64,000 bases of DNA, from NCBI GenBank assembly GCA_001632435.1, contig KV423993.1, forward strand, positions 62,001-126,000, written 5' to 3'. The notes beneath the pieces were generated by a model. That model ran no database searches. It saw only the letters and a list, made by a program, of their open reading frames with translations, and had not been told where the DNA came from. How positions within the stretch are numbered: position 1 is the stretch's first letter; the number at the start of each line of letters is the position of its first letter. This stretch comes from Calocera cornea HHB12733 (taxonomy: Eukaryota; Basidiomycota; Dacrymycetes; Dacrymycetales; Dacrymycetaceae). Below, piece by piece: positions 1 through 15,959 of the stretch. A program made the position numbers and the translations under genes.

Positions 1-1242
1 CTCGCCAACGAACTAAATAGACGCAAACCAATCAAGCGATTTTCACCATCGAGTACGGTGTCTGTGACCTGTTTCGGTCTTACCTCAACTCGCAAGGCTT
101 TACCGAGATCCATACTCCAAAACTGCAGGGTGCTGCTACGGAGAGTGGGGCCTCTGTTTTCAAAGTCCAGTACTTTAATGGTGAGCAGAACGTTTCTAAT
201 CACATTTCACTTGTTGTTCCTATACTGACTTTCATCGCTTGGATAGGCCTGGCTTATCTGGCCCAAAGTCCACAGCTACCGAAGCAGATGGCCATCGCTG
301 CTGATTTCGAGAGAGTCTACGAGATCGCGCCAGGTGAGCAACTCGTTAGAGCGAACCGCGGTCGGCTTTGACAGATGTGAAGTCTTCCGTGCGGAAGATT
401 CCAATACGCACAGACACATGACTGAATTCATGGGTCTTGATCTGGAAATGGCATTTGAGGAGTCATACGACGAAGTAATCGAGGTCCTAGATTCTTTGTT
501 TCTGGGCATCTTTGAGGGATTGTCCACCAAGTATGCTGGGGAAATTGCTCTGATCAATAAACAATTCCCGGCAGAACCGTTTACGTGGCGCAAGAAGGAG
601 CAGGGTGGTACCCTGCGGTTGCGTTTCTCGGAAGGTATCGCCATGCTGAAGGCTGCTGGTGCGGAGGTGGAGGATCTGGAGGATTTGAGGTAACAGTCCC
701 ACTGTTTGCAGCACGCTCTGGCTCTGAGATACCCACAGCACGGAGAACGAGAAATGGCTCGGTCGCCTGGTCAAAGAGAAGTTCAACACTGATTTCTATA
801 TCTTGGACAAATTCCCGATGGCTGTCCGACCATTTTACACAATGGCCGACCCAGAGGATGCGGTAATGGAGCCTTCCCATACTCTTATTGTGGCTGCTGA
901 CTATTGTTCTCAGAGGTATTCAAATTCGTATGACTTCTTCATGAGGGGTGAAGAGATTCTCTCCGGAGCCCAGCGCATTCATGACGCTGGCTTATTGGAG
1001 GCGGAAATGGTCAAGAAGGGGATCGATCCGGCTAGTATGAAACACTATGTCGATGCGTTCCGCCTTGGTTGCCCGCCGCACGGAGGTGGAGGTATTGGTG
1101 AGTCGTCTCGACTCCGACTTTGAACATTGTATCTGATTCCAGAACATCAGGGCTAGAGCGCGTCGTGATGCTATTCCTGAAACTGAACAACATTCGTCGA
1201 GCGGCGTTGTTCCCGAGGGATCCCAAGCGGCTGGTGCCATAG
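1..1242 (+). CDS. DPS1: Aspartyl-tRNA synthetase, cytoplasmic (5' partial)
   Basis: Class II aminoacyl-tRNA synthetase that charges tRNA-Asp in the cytosol. The window opens inside the gene; the N-terminal anticodon-binding domain lies outside. The first visible exon reads into [11 protein letters not shown] and the flexible-loop/motif 1 area ([13 protein letters not shown]). After an intron at about 180-246 comes [13 protein letters not shown]. The class II motif 2 is clear as [15 protein letters not shown] near 376-432. Motif 3 is GGGGI, then an intron, then [18 protein letters not shown] near 1154-1203, ending in RLVP and a TAG at 1240-1242. At least four short introns are needed (about 180-246, 335-380, 690-745, 1098-1151). 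The long form with [11 protein letters not shown] and the eukaryotic motif 2 favours the cytosolic rather than the mitochondrial enzyme. No break is seen. Confidence 0.95.
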
Positions 1243-2539
1243 TTATGTTCCCGTTCCTGTGCCTTGTAGGTTCAGTCTCTGCCCTGCAAATCAATAGCTA
1301 GAAGGAAGAATGATATCGCCAATGTGCAAGTGATGCCGTCATGAGACACTCTCTTAAGCTATACATGATTGTATACTAGAGCGCTTGGCAGCAACCCCGC
1401 AATATTAGGTGGACAAGTCATCGCCGGCCATTCTGGCGTGCTCGATGTAAACAGCAGCCGCTTCACATAGGTGGGGAAGATGGAAAGGAGGTTAGGAGCA
1501 GAACAGGATGTCTCCAACAGACACTATCGGCTTGTCCTGGTGCAGCGGTAAACTGGCGTGGGCGCAGGCTGCCACGACGCTCTCACTACGTACAGGCTCA
1601 TGAGAGCCACGTGCAGAGTTCAGCCACTGGGAACTGGGACTGGCGTCCGAAGAGCGGGAGCGGCTTCTCATTTCCCATGCACAAAGGGCTTAAAGGGGGG
1701 ATGTGGACGTCTTAGAGAAGCTCGCTGCCTACCCTAACGAACGAAACAGTACCTCAGGTGGTATATATCCTCGGCATGTGTGCTGAGCTCTGCTTGGATG
1801 AGCTCATTCGTCGGACGTTTACTATGGGTCTGCTAGGCTATCCTGCTGCTGCCGTTGATGATCATATGCATGAAGTCGGAGGGCAACCAAAGCAGTGACA
1901 ACCACGCTTATTGGGCGATTGGTGGCGCAAATCAAGAGGTCACGTGACTGAAGGTGCGGCAATGAGCTGTAAGGGTGCTTCCTAAAAAGGAAATAGACTG
2001 TGAGCTGAAGACGCGTTGTCCGGTGTGGTTGATGGGCGGCCTACCAGGTGGGGGAGGGCCGTTTGGATGCAGAGAGTGTGGAAGAGGAGGAGGAGAGGAG
2101 ACGAGTGGGGCGGACGTGGTTCAGGCTGTGCTGGAGTCAAGGACTCGATCGGAATGGAGAACGCGATTCTGTTTGCAGTCCGCGCGAAGCACACCTTGAC
2201 TAGGCAGTCCCGACATCGGGTGAATAACAGCCCTACGGGACCGGCCCTGTTCATGGCTCGCCTCTCGCACGGGCCACGACTGTCCCATCACCGAGCTTGG
2301 TCCATCCGCATCCAACACCGTCCCCTTCCTCCCCTCCGACCCATCCATGTCCTCCACCACGCCCGCCATTTAGGCAACACACCATCCCTCTCCTTCTGCC
2401 CGCCACCGCAAGCCTCGACATTCTGAAAGCGACCGACTCCTGAACATCCGCATCGTAATACAGGTTAGCTTCCGTCTCCCTCGCGCCTTTGGCCGAGTTG
2501 TATGGCTGCTCATCTCATCTTTCCCTTCCCAACCAGCCA
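1243..2539. other. Intergenic region without recognised gene
   Basis: About 1.3 kb between the synthetase stop and the INO80 start. No coding run with family resemblance is seen on either strand. The last 200 bp are C-rich and pyrimidine-rich, as expected for the promoter and leader of the downstream gene. Nothing else can be supported. Confidence 0.5.
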
Positions 2540-8242
<5,703 letters not shown>

Positions 8243-9383
8243 GTGCGTCCGGTGTGCTCCACGATAGATCGGACCGGCACCACCACCACCAATCACCACC
8301 ACCTACCTACCCGCTTCTCATCCAGCCCATATTCGCCAGGCGCAGTGTGTCTTCTGCGCCCAGCAAGGCTGCGCCAAAGTCTCTGCCTGTTTGTTGTCTA
8401 TCGGATGGCAATGCTGACCCGTTCTCGCTCCTCAAGGTGGTCGACCATCTCCTGCTCCGGCTTTATTCGCCCACCAGAGCGTGTGTATTAGGCGCATTTC
8501 CAGCCCCATTCATTTTCTTCTAAGCATTTGTTTTATACCGACCTGTAACAATTAGCCGACCCGTGCCTTCACTGTACTTTCTATCCACATTGGGGCCTGT
8601 CTCCGCGAAACTCTGGACGCCAGGGCCTATGTCCCTTTGTTTCAAATCCTGGGATATGCGATGTGCTAGGGTGAGGCTTAAGCAGGTGTTGAGTGGAAGG
8701 GCTTGTCTATTCGCCTGTTGCCCATGTGTAGTCCCTCTGGCCGGAGTTGGTCAACGGTCCACACACAAGCCAGAGCTGTCGAGCCTCTATGCAAACTTAG
8801 GTGTCAACCACAGCTCCACGAGCTGCACCCTTTACGGGATTGGGGATCCAGAGGCCTATCCTGCTATGTAGGTTCGAAATATGCCTCGGCCTCTTCCTGT
8901 CTCCTCCAACTCAAGGACTTCTTGCTTTTGTGTGCACTTTTGCTCCCAATGTTGAGCTACTTTTCTTCTGAATGGTAGCTTGCTTCCGCTACCGCGTTTG
9001 ATTCCGCTTCCAACTGTAGTCACTGCATTTTTGGTACGGATTTGCTAGCTGAGGAAAGTCTAGCAAAGGAAGCAAAAGAGCATCTGCTGCCACCTGCACT
9101 ATTCCACGGTGCAGGCAACCTGTCGAATTTGCTAGTTTAGCTGAGCATAGCTCATCAAATTGGACCTTTCCTCAACTCGTAGTGCAGATCTTGGCTTTTG
9201 GTAGGGTGATAGTGCTGGTCGGCAGGAGCTGCCTCCGGCTCACTTGACTCTGCTCCACTATCTCCTCCGTCTAATGCTCAAACACATTGAGTGTGGTGTG
9301 TTGTTGCTGAACATAACATTTCAGAGCTCATTCATAAATCTGTAGCACAATTACCCGTGATACACATATACTGGTGTCATATA
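8243..9383. other. Edge of the repeat island, no gene
   Basis: This 1.1-kb stretch starts with the INO80 3' flank and becomes CpG-poor and repeat-like from about 8.55 kb. Reverse-orientation copies of the CGGAAG motif (TTGCTTCCGCTACCG and GATTCCGCTTCCAAC near 8988-9014) resemble the clusters found at 26.1-26.4 and 46.6-46.9 kb. No gene and no element border could be fixed. Confidence 0.4.
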
Positions 9384-10440
9384 TGTCAGGGGACACCAAC
9401 TTCACCCCAACTTTGGCTATTATTGGCACATTCACAGGTATTCAACTACTTTTGACATATTTGGCTCTCAGAGGACATCTTTGGTCTACCAAATACTGAC
9501 TTCAGACACATCGGCACAGGATTAGGTAAGGCTAAGCAAGGCTGTGACCCTTTGGCTGTGCGGGGCAGTACTTGGCTGTGTTTGGATGAGTAATGCTGTG
9601 GCCAGCAGTGCTTCAGGCAGTGTTGGGTCTCACTTTGGAGTGTTTGGGAGAAGCTGAGGCTATGTTCACTCTTTTTGTATATAACCTTTGGTACCTTCAG
9701 TAGCTCCTTAGATCTGATCTCTGAGGAATCTCCTGTGAGGGCAACACAGGTATTAGGGAAGTTGCCAAAGGTCAATAAGCGGCAAGCAGCAGACCTCAAC
9801 TCCAAAGGCAAGAGAGGAAGAGTCACCTAGAGGATTCTGCAAAGAGCAGTGTTGAGTGGTCAACACAAGGCAATGAAAATGTGGAGATAGCTTAATGCCT
9901 AGGACCCGCGGGAATCCTCAGAGATTAGCTCCAAGGAGTACAAGGGTCTAGCTAAGGGTATATATACCTCTAAATGGAAGCAAATCCCTGTGGCTGAAAC
10001 ATACAGTACTTTAGGGCTGCTCTGCCCTTGCCTCCTGTTGCCTTACCGCCAATGGGCAGTTGGCAACTACCCTTCCAATGGTTCCCCTTTCTTGAAATAA
10101 GGAGTTTTGGAGTCACCTTCGGGCAACTTCTGAAATGGTGACTAGGCAAGTGTTGACTAGTGGCAAAACATTGGGTGTCCCCTGACATCTCCATAGTCTT
10201 GTGAGAAAGCCTGGTCATCACATCTGACATCCCACTCTGAACTTCCAAGCTCTCTCCAAACTCTGCTTGCTTCATCCAAACTACCTTTGACATCCCATGT
10301 ATCTCCTAGTTGGACTTACAAAGGGTACAATTGGTTGGTTATTGGATACTGCCAGCCATGACCTCCTCCAAGTCCCTCATCTTTGGTCTCTTTGACTCAG
10401 TTGGGTTTAGTTGGCAGCCTTGCTAGTGTGTGTCCTCACA
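9384..10440 (+). mobile_element. Solo LTR of a retrotransposon, family A, interrupted
   Basis: Begins TGTCAGGGGACACC and ends GTGTCCTCACA, with the TG...CA ends expected of an LTR. It aligns along its length to the cleaner copy at 12937-13527, including the TATA-like TGTATATAACCTTGG-type block, the GATCTGATCTCTGAGGAATC block and the ...GGCAGCCTTGCTAG end. It differs by many CpG to TpG/CpA changes and by a 454-bp insertion at 9734. No 5-bp target duplication is seen (ATATA upstream, AAACA downstream), so one flank may have been rearranged. No gag or pol is attached. Confidence 0.75.
9734..10187 (-). mobile_element. LTR of the same superfamily nested in reverse inside family A LTR
   Basis: Starts TGTGAGGGCAACACAGG and ends GGGTGTCCCCTGACA, which is the reverse complement of the LTR ends seen elsewhere in the island. 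It is flanked by a perfect 5-bp duplication TCTCC (9729-9733 and 10188-10192). The copy at 12937-13527 has the uninterrupted site GAATCTCCATAGTC, which proves the insertion and its borders. Confidence 0.85.
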
Positions 10441-10449
10441 AAACATCTA

Positions 10450-10932
10450 CAGTCAACTCTGTCTAAGGCAATACTCTCTAAGCCAATATCCTCTCTAATC
10501 TGATACCATTTGGCCCCTCTCAATGTGGGAAAGGGGGAAAATTTGTCCCACCCCATATTCCGATAATCAATACCCAAATCCCAGCCTTGTCTTAGTGGTA
10601 TTGACTTAGAGAGAGTTATTCCAGGCATGTTGGAGCCAAGACCTAGCTTCTAGAAGTTCTAGAAGAAGAGGAAACACTCCATACACATCATCACAGGCCC
10701 TGCTGCTGCATCTAAACAGCCACAAAACCAATTTGTTATCAATAAGTGGGTAGCTTTTCACGATAAGTGCCTTAACACCATTGTCATGTGGCTTAATCTG
10801 GCTTATGTCCGGGATCATGTGACTAATTCCAAGCTCCAATGGCCTTAATTCCAAACTCCATCAACCAATACTCTTTATAAGTGAATAGCAGACCCCCCCT
10901 CCCAATGTGATTGGCTTAGACAGAGTTGACTG
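10450..10932. mobile_element. pogo-like MITE with TA duplication
   Basis: A 483-bp non-coding element flanked by TA (10448-10449 and 10933-10934). Its ends are inverted repeats of about 22 bp beginning CAGTCAACTCTGTCTAAG on both sides. CAGT-type ends and TA targets are known for pogo/Tigger transposons of the Tc1/mariner superfamily. There is no transposase, so it would have been moved in trans. Confidence 0.75.
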
Positions 10933-11473
10933 TACTCTTTCCATACATCTTATTAACACAGATCTTTAGGCACATACATCAACCTGCCCATTGTGTCTGA
11001 CAAGTGAATATGGGGCCCCTGCATCCAACTAAATTCTACTGAGATATGTGTAGCTCTGTGCTTGGATCTTGTCCAATGATAGACATGTGAGTAAGGGTGA
11101 TTGTGTTGGCTGACAGAAAGTGGCTCATGATGTGCTTGTAGCCCACATTGTCCCATGCAATAGAACAATGGAGTGGTGGTTTGGGATTGGCAAAGGTCTG
11201 CATGCAGACAGACCTGTTGTCTGGTGCCTGTGTTGCCTGTACTCATATACTCATATATTATATGTTCTAAGTGAGTACAGTTACTTGTATTCTATCTATA
11301 CTACATAGTAAAGCTGAGGGGAAATGGTCTAGATTACCTTTGCTTGTGAGAGTGCAGAACAAATTCGCTATCCAAGGTTAGGTGACCTGTACTTACCAAC
11401 AGCGGGATCTGCAAAGTCAGACCCAAAATGCGGTGAGTACTCATCCTGCTGGATTTATGCCCTAGGGGCAAAG
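10933..11473. other. Unassigned repeat-island DNA
   Basis: Roughly 540 bp between the MITE and the short LTR. It is CpG-poor with short AT tracts (ACTCATATACTCATATATTATATG near 11240). No open frame with family resemblance and no element ends were found. Confidence 0.4.
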
Positions 11474-11548
11474 TGTCAGGGTACAGCCATAGACCACTTC
11501 TATTTTCCCTCTGGTAGCAGCCTTACCAGAAGCCTGTGTGCCCTCACA
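11474..11548 (+). mobile_element. 75-bp miniature LTR with 5-bp target duplication
   Basis: Begins TGTCAGGGTACAGCCATAG and ends CTGTGTGCCCTCACA. It is flanked by CAAAG on both sides (11469-11473 and 11549-11553). Its two halves match the two ends of the 479-bp LTR at 15462-15940 (in reverse there), so this is that LTR family with nearly all of the middle missing. Confidence 0.75.
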
Positions 11549-11794
11549 CAAAGGAAGCGGAACCAGTTTGCTGTTGGTAAATCCACCCTGGAGCCAAGGG
11601 TCCAGAGGAACATTGGCTCTGTGGTGCTCTCTGTGCGCCCACAAAAGCAGCTTGTTCATTGAATTACAACACAACAACACAGACAGGAGAGTCCAAGAGG
11701 CTAGGGTAGATAGAGTGTGTATAGAAGCAGTCAGTCATGTTAAATAATAATAAATATTGAGTAATTTCCTGCACAAAGTGAATCTGGGGCTCAA

Positions 11795-12165
11795 AAATCG
11801 CTGGTAAATCTTTGTAAATCTACTGTAAATCCAGCGTAGGGAAGTACTTTCCACACTTTCCCCTCCCAAAATCTACTTTCAATAAATTTACAATAGATAA
11901 ATCTGCCCAAAATGGACTTTACAGGCTCAAAATTTGTCTGCGCTGCACATGCACCCATAGGCAGCTACCTCTATCATGTATCCATTTTTCTCATTATTGC
12001 TCTCCTGCAACTTTAGTTGCCAGGCATGTTCCTACACGACTTCAGAGTGTTGCAAACATCTCCGGCTTGGGGTTGTAGAGGGTCCCAGGCCCGGAGCCAA
12101 AGCCATGGCCAGCCTCCGTGCCAAGCCCGATTTACAACAGGAGCAAACCCGGTGTAAATCTGGAC
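11795..12165. repeat. Region of iterated TGTAAATC-type motifs
   Basis: The heptamer GTAAATC or its complement occurs about eight times in 370 bp, for example three times between 11800 and 11835, again near 11888-11910, and at the other end (GATTTACAAC near 12128, GTGTAAATCTGG near 12152). The cluster looks like the subterminal repeats of a small DNA element, but clear termini and a target duplication were not found. Confidence 0.4.
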
Positions 12166-12936
12166 CTATAATGGGTACTTCCACTGCTCTCCTTCACTTT
12201 GGATGGGGAGTTTGCTTCTGGCCTTGCCATTGCCTCTGCCTCTTGCTTTATTTCCATGTGGGAACTTATTTCCTCACCAAGACTGCTATTTCACTCCAGA
12301 TGTGCTTCCGCGGAGCATTTGCTTGCATTCCAAATTCTGCTTCAGCTTGGCTTCTTGCCTCCAGAGTGATCTGTCTCTGCTGGACTATCTTCCCTTCACC
12401 CTCTGAGCTCCAAGCTGTTGTCACATGACACAGCGGACTATCTTCACTTCCAACAATATTTGCTCCTGCATCCGCGTCAAGAGACAACCCAAGCAGTGTG
12501 TCTCAGCCAGATTATTTTTGCTTCCGTCTACTTGGCTCTGAGCAGTCCTTGTCTGACTCATCCGGAGTATCATTGCTTCCAACACTTTGCTCCTGTGTCC
12601 GTGTTGAGCGGCACCCTCTGGTGGTCTGCCTCAGACAGACTATCTTTGCTTCCAGAAGCTTCTACTCCCGCATGCTGCATCCACACATGCCACCAGGGGG
12701 GCCCTTGGAACCAGAGTACCATCACTTCCAGCCACTTGGCTTCAACATGTCCCTTCCAAGATTTGGCAAGATGATGGAGTTGGAGCATCTTTGTCTCTGG
12801 TACACAAGCTGCAACCTTTCCAAACCAATCTTTCAAGCCTCACTCAAGCAAGAGCTCCTGCCTATTCCCACAAAGCAGTAGTGTACCATTGACCATTCTG
12901 TGATAACATAGATTTGCAGTGAGCAAATCAGGGCAG

Positions 12937-13527
12937 TGTCAGGGGACACCAAGTTCGGCCAACTCGGGCACAACCTTGCAACACTCGGACACCCTCGACC
13001 ACCTTTGACAGTTCCCCAGAACTCGGCTCTGCATTCAGGTCTTCGGTTACAAGTTGCACCTTCAGCATAAACCTTTGGATACTTGGTACAGGCTTAGGTA
13101 AGGCAGTGCCCACTCGGCTATGCTTCGGCTGTGTGGGCTATGCCTTGGCTGTGTCCTGGGCAGTGTCGGGTCTCACCTCGGCGTTTTGGGAGAAGCTGAG
13201 GCTGTGATCGTATACTTGTATATAAACCTCGGTAGCTTCGGTAGCTTCTCCTTAGATCTGATCTCTGAGGAATCTCCATAGTCTTGTGAGAAAGCCTGGT
13301 CATCACATCCGTCCTCCCACTCCGAACATCCAAACTCTCCCCGAACTCTGCTTGCTTCATCCGAACTACCTTTGACGTCCCACGTATCTCCTAGTTGGAC
13401 TTACAAAGGGTAAGATTGGTTGGTTCTTGGATACTGTCAGCCACGACCTCCCCCGAATCCCTCGTCTTCGGTCTCTTCGACTCAGTCAGGTTTAGTCGGC
13501 AGCCTTGCTAGACTGTGTGCCCTCACA
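12937..13527 (+). mobile_element. Solo LTR, family A, intact ends
   Basis: 591 bp from TGTCAGGGGACACC to GTGCCCTCACA, flanked by the perfect 5-bp duplication GGCAG (12932-12936 and 13528-13532). It sits inside the left terminal repeat of the pogo element; removing it with one GGCAG restores a repeat matching the right end. It keeps more CpG than the 9384 copy, so it is probably younger. A TATA-like TTGTATATAAACC is near 13216. Confidence 0.9.
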
Positions 13528-13540
13528 GGCAGTGAGCGAG

Positions 13541-15090
13541 TCAGGTTTTCAGACCATCCCTGATGCATGTATGATTGCTTGCCAACAATGCTAGATCTGC
13601 CCAATCAGAGTCCTGAGTACTGCTAGCTACCTGTTCTGCATCTGGGCATGTCCTTGCATTGTGTCCAGGTGTCCTGCAGATTCTGCACCATTGTCCGCCT
13701 GGTTTTGGCTGGATAGAGGGTCCCTCTCCTTGACCTAATCCATGCTCCTCCTCCTCCTCTCCAATGCCTTGCTCTGCCATGTTCCAGCCAGCAGCCTCAC
13801 CGGTAAGTGCTCCAGAATCCTGGAGCCAGGAATTATTGGTCCTCCATTGCTTTGAGAGCTGGTCATTTGCCTCTTCAACAGCCCTGACCCTTCTGGTCAA
13901 GAGTGTCAGGCAATGATCTGTCTCAATTCAGCCTTGGCAAGCTGGTCAACTGATGTCTGATGTATAGATGGGTGTAGGCAAGCTTCCTTGATGCTGGGAT
14001 ATGCAATTCTTGATGAGGGTCACTTGGGAGACAGTTTCTGTTGCTGTCCTTGGCATCTGGGAGACCCATGCTTGTGCTCGGGCATTGTCTTCTGTTGGCT
14101 GAGGGGTAGGTGTCCGAAAGCATAGAGTGAGCTTTAATATCACTGCATTGCCATCCAAAGGCACCAGCCCAGCACCCCGGAAGCCGCTCTTCACATTTTG
14201 AAAAGCAGTGCGGAAGGCTGCAAAGAAGTCAGGCTTTGACACATGGTTCCTGCCCACCTGCATGAGCGAGGAGCTCTTGTCACTGTATGCTCTCTTCAGT
14301 GGGCCAAAGACACTGACGTCAAGAGGCTGCATTAAATGGGAGGAGTGTGCTGGCAAGCAGAGCGGAACAATGTTGTTATCCTTGCAGTACTGATTGAACT
14401 GAGGGGTCATGTGGCTCTTGTGACCATCCAGGACAAGCATCCGCCATTGGCCAATCCTTCGGTTCTTAGTATGCATATCAAAGTGCTGCAGCCATGCAAG
14501 ACCAGTACTCTTGTCAGTCCAGCCTTTGTCTGTGGGCTTGACAACCCAAGTTGGTGGGATATTGGCATTCACGTACCATTGGGCAAGGTGGTAGCGTCTG
14601 ACCATGCACAGGAAAGGTGGGAGGACAAAACCATCTGCCACTATGCAGCAGATTGCTGTTGCCCACTCTCGGTTGCCAGGCTGGATAGCCTTTGGTCTAG
14701 CAGTCTGCCCAGCAGCTGTGACAACTGTTGCTGCCTTTATCATCCCCATTGCAAAGCCAGTCTTGTTGAAGTTGTAGAAATTGCCAGGCTGGACACTGTA
14801 GGTTGCTTGTATGTTGGTTACAAGCTGGAACCACTTGGCATACAGCTTTGGGTCTTCCTGTCATGCCCTCTGATAGTCAAGGGGCTGAGAGAGACGTGTC
14901 TGGCTCTGGTCAATGGCTGATGAACCGGTCCGTCCATCTCACCCCCACCCTCCTCTCCCCTTGCTTTGCCAGCAACATGCTTGCCATCCCCTTCACATCA
15001 GCCCACCTTGGTGGAAACCCTTGCTCCTCTAGCATCAGGATGTACTGAATGATTGCCTCCTCCTCTAGTAAGGACAGCAGAGCTTGCGGG
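13541..15090 (-). pseudogene. pogo/Fot1-type DDE transposase, inactivated
   Basis: Read on the minus strand the frame starts with a helix-turn-helix region (ALLSLLEEEAIIQYILMLEE, then GFPPRWADVKGMASMLLA, near 15080-14960), continues through QTRLSQPLDYQRA and then meets TGA at 14861-14863, where a CGA codon is the simplest ancestor. After that come LYAKWFQLVTNIQATYSVQPGNF-like sequence and the DDE core. The first catalytic position reads NFNKTGFAMG, where the family has Asp (NFDKTGF). The second and third remain: LVLDGHKSHM and SSHLMQPLDVSVFG. A C-terminal zinc knuckle CRICRTPGHNARTC lies near 13650-13690. The stop, the Asp to Asn change and a frame break near 13920 show that it is not functional. 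Confidence 0.85.
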
Positions 15091-15461
15091 CTATGGCAGT
15101 CGGCTTGTGCTGGGACACTAGCCAGTCAACATTGCAGAGTTGTGAGCAGGACATCAAACTCTCTTGCAGCTTCATGACCAGTCATTTCTGGGTTTGCCTT
15201 CAGCTCCGCAAGGGGAAGGAGCACACAATGCTCATTGGAGGCTTTAGGCATGGTTTGGAGCAGGAGATATGCAAGGTATGTGAGGTATGCAACAACAAGA
15301 GGTTGTACATTAAAGTGGCACTGACCCTGACCTGCTCACTGCCCTGATTTGCTCACTGCAAATCTATGTTAAGGGGATATGTAGGGAAGAATCCATTATA
15401 TGAACAAAGGTTACCCAGTAACTGCTGGGTGTGGAGCAACAAGTATTCCCTGCTCCTCCTC

Positions 15462-15940
15462 TGTGAGGGCACACAGGCTTCTGGTAAGGCTGCTACCTAG
15501 ACAGGAAGGGAAGAGTCACACTAACAAGGGCAGGGCAGGGATGGTTGACTTGATGACAATTGGGATTGTCCTACAGTATGCCTGTGGAGGATCCTCAGAG
15601 ACCAAGTCTGAGGGATCAGAACACAGGAAGTGCTGACTACTTATACACAGAGGGGTGCACAGGAGAAAGAGAAGTGGAGTCATGATGCTGTGGCTGATGA
15701 CAGAGGGGGAGTCATGTATTGCAGCACTCTGACATCATAGGTGACCCTCTCATGACTGGGGAGTCCAGGCCTAGGGTCCAGACCATGACATCATGGTAAT
15801 GCTGTGCTAGTGTCACAGCTGACACCTCATGATATCATCCTTGCCTCATAGAGGCTCCACAGCTATGACATCATAACCTAGTAGTGGGAAGGTGCAGAGA
15901 TAGAGGGAAAATAGGAGTGGTCTATGGCTGTACCCTGACA
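15462..15940 (-). mobile_element. Solo LTR, family B, reverse orientation
   Basis: 479 bp, starting TGTGAGGGCACACAGG and ending GCTGTACCCTGACA, flanked by TCCTC on both sides (15457-15461 and 15941-15945). The opposite inverted arm keeps the uninterrupted site (GGAGGAGGAGCAGGG near 19800-19815, reverse complement), which proves the insertion. TGACATCAT-type octamers recur inside (near 15730, 15786, 15863) together with related TCATGA palindromes. Confidence 0.85.
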
Positions 15941-15959
15941 TCCTCCAAGCAAGCCTTTC

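Larger units (their letters stand above)
12906..15369 (-). mobile_element. pogo/Fot1-like DNA transposon, full length, dead
   Basis: Flanked by TA (12904-12905, 15370-15371). Terminal inverted repeats are perfect for 36 bp, starting ACATAGATTTGCAGTGAGC, once the LTR inserted at 12937-13527 is removed; then they become imperfect. Without that LTR and its duplication the element is about 1.87 kb, the usual size of Fot1-type elements. The empty site is preserved in the opposite arm (CTGTGATAAGGGGAT in reverse complement near 19880-19900), confirming insertion into a single TA. It carries one transposase gene on the minus strand. Confidence 0.9.

Noticed and set aside
1530..1610. tRNA-like stretch (GGTGCAGCGGTAAACTGG)
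   Set aside because: It resembles an A box by chance, but there is no B box (GGTTCGANNCC type), no cloverleaf pairing and no terminator.
9384..13527. The two family A LTRs as the ends of one full retrotransposon
   Set aside because: They have the same orientation, but the DNA between them has no gag, protease or reverse transcriptase, contains unrelated elements with their own duplications, and the second LTR has its own GGCAG duplication inside a pogo element. They are separate solo LTRs.
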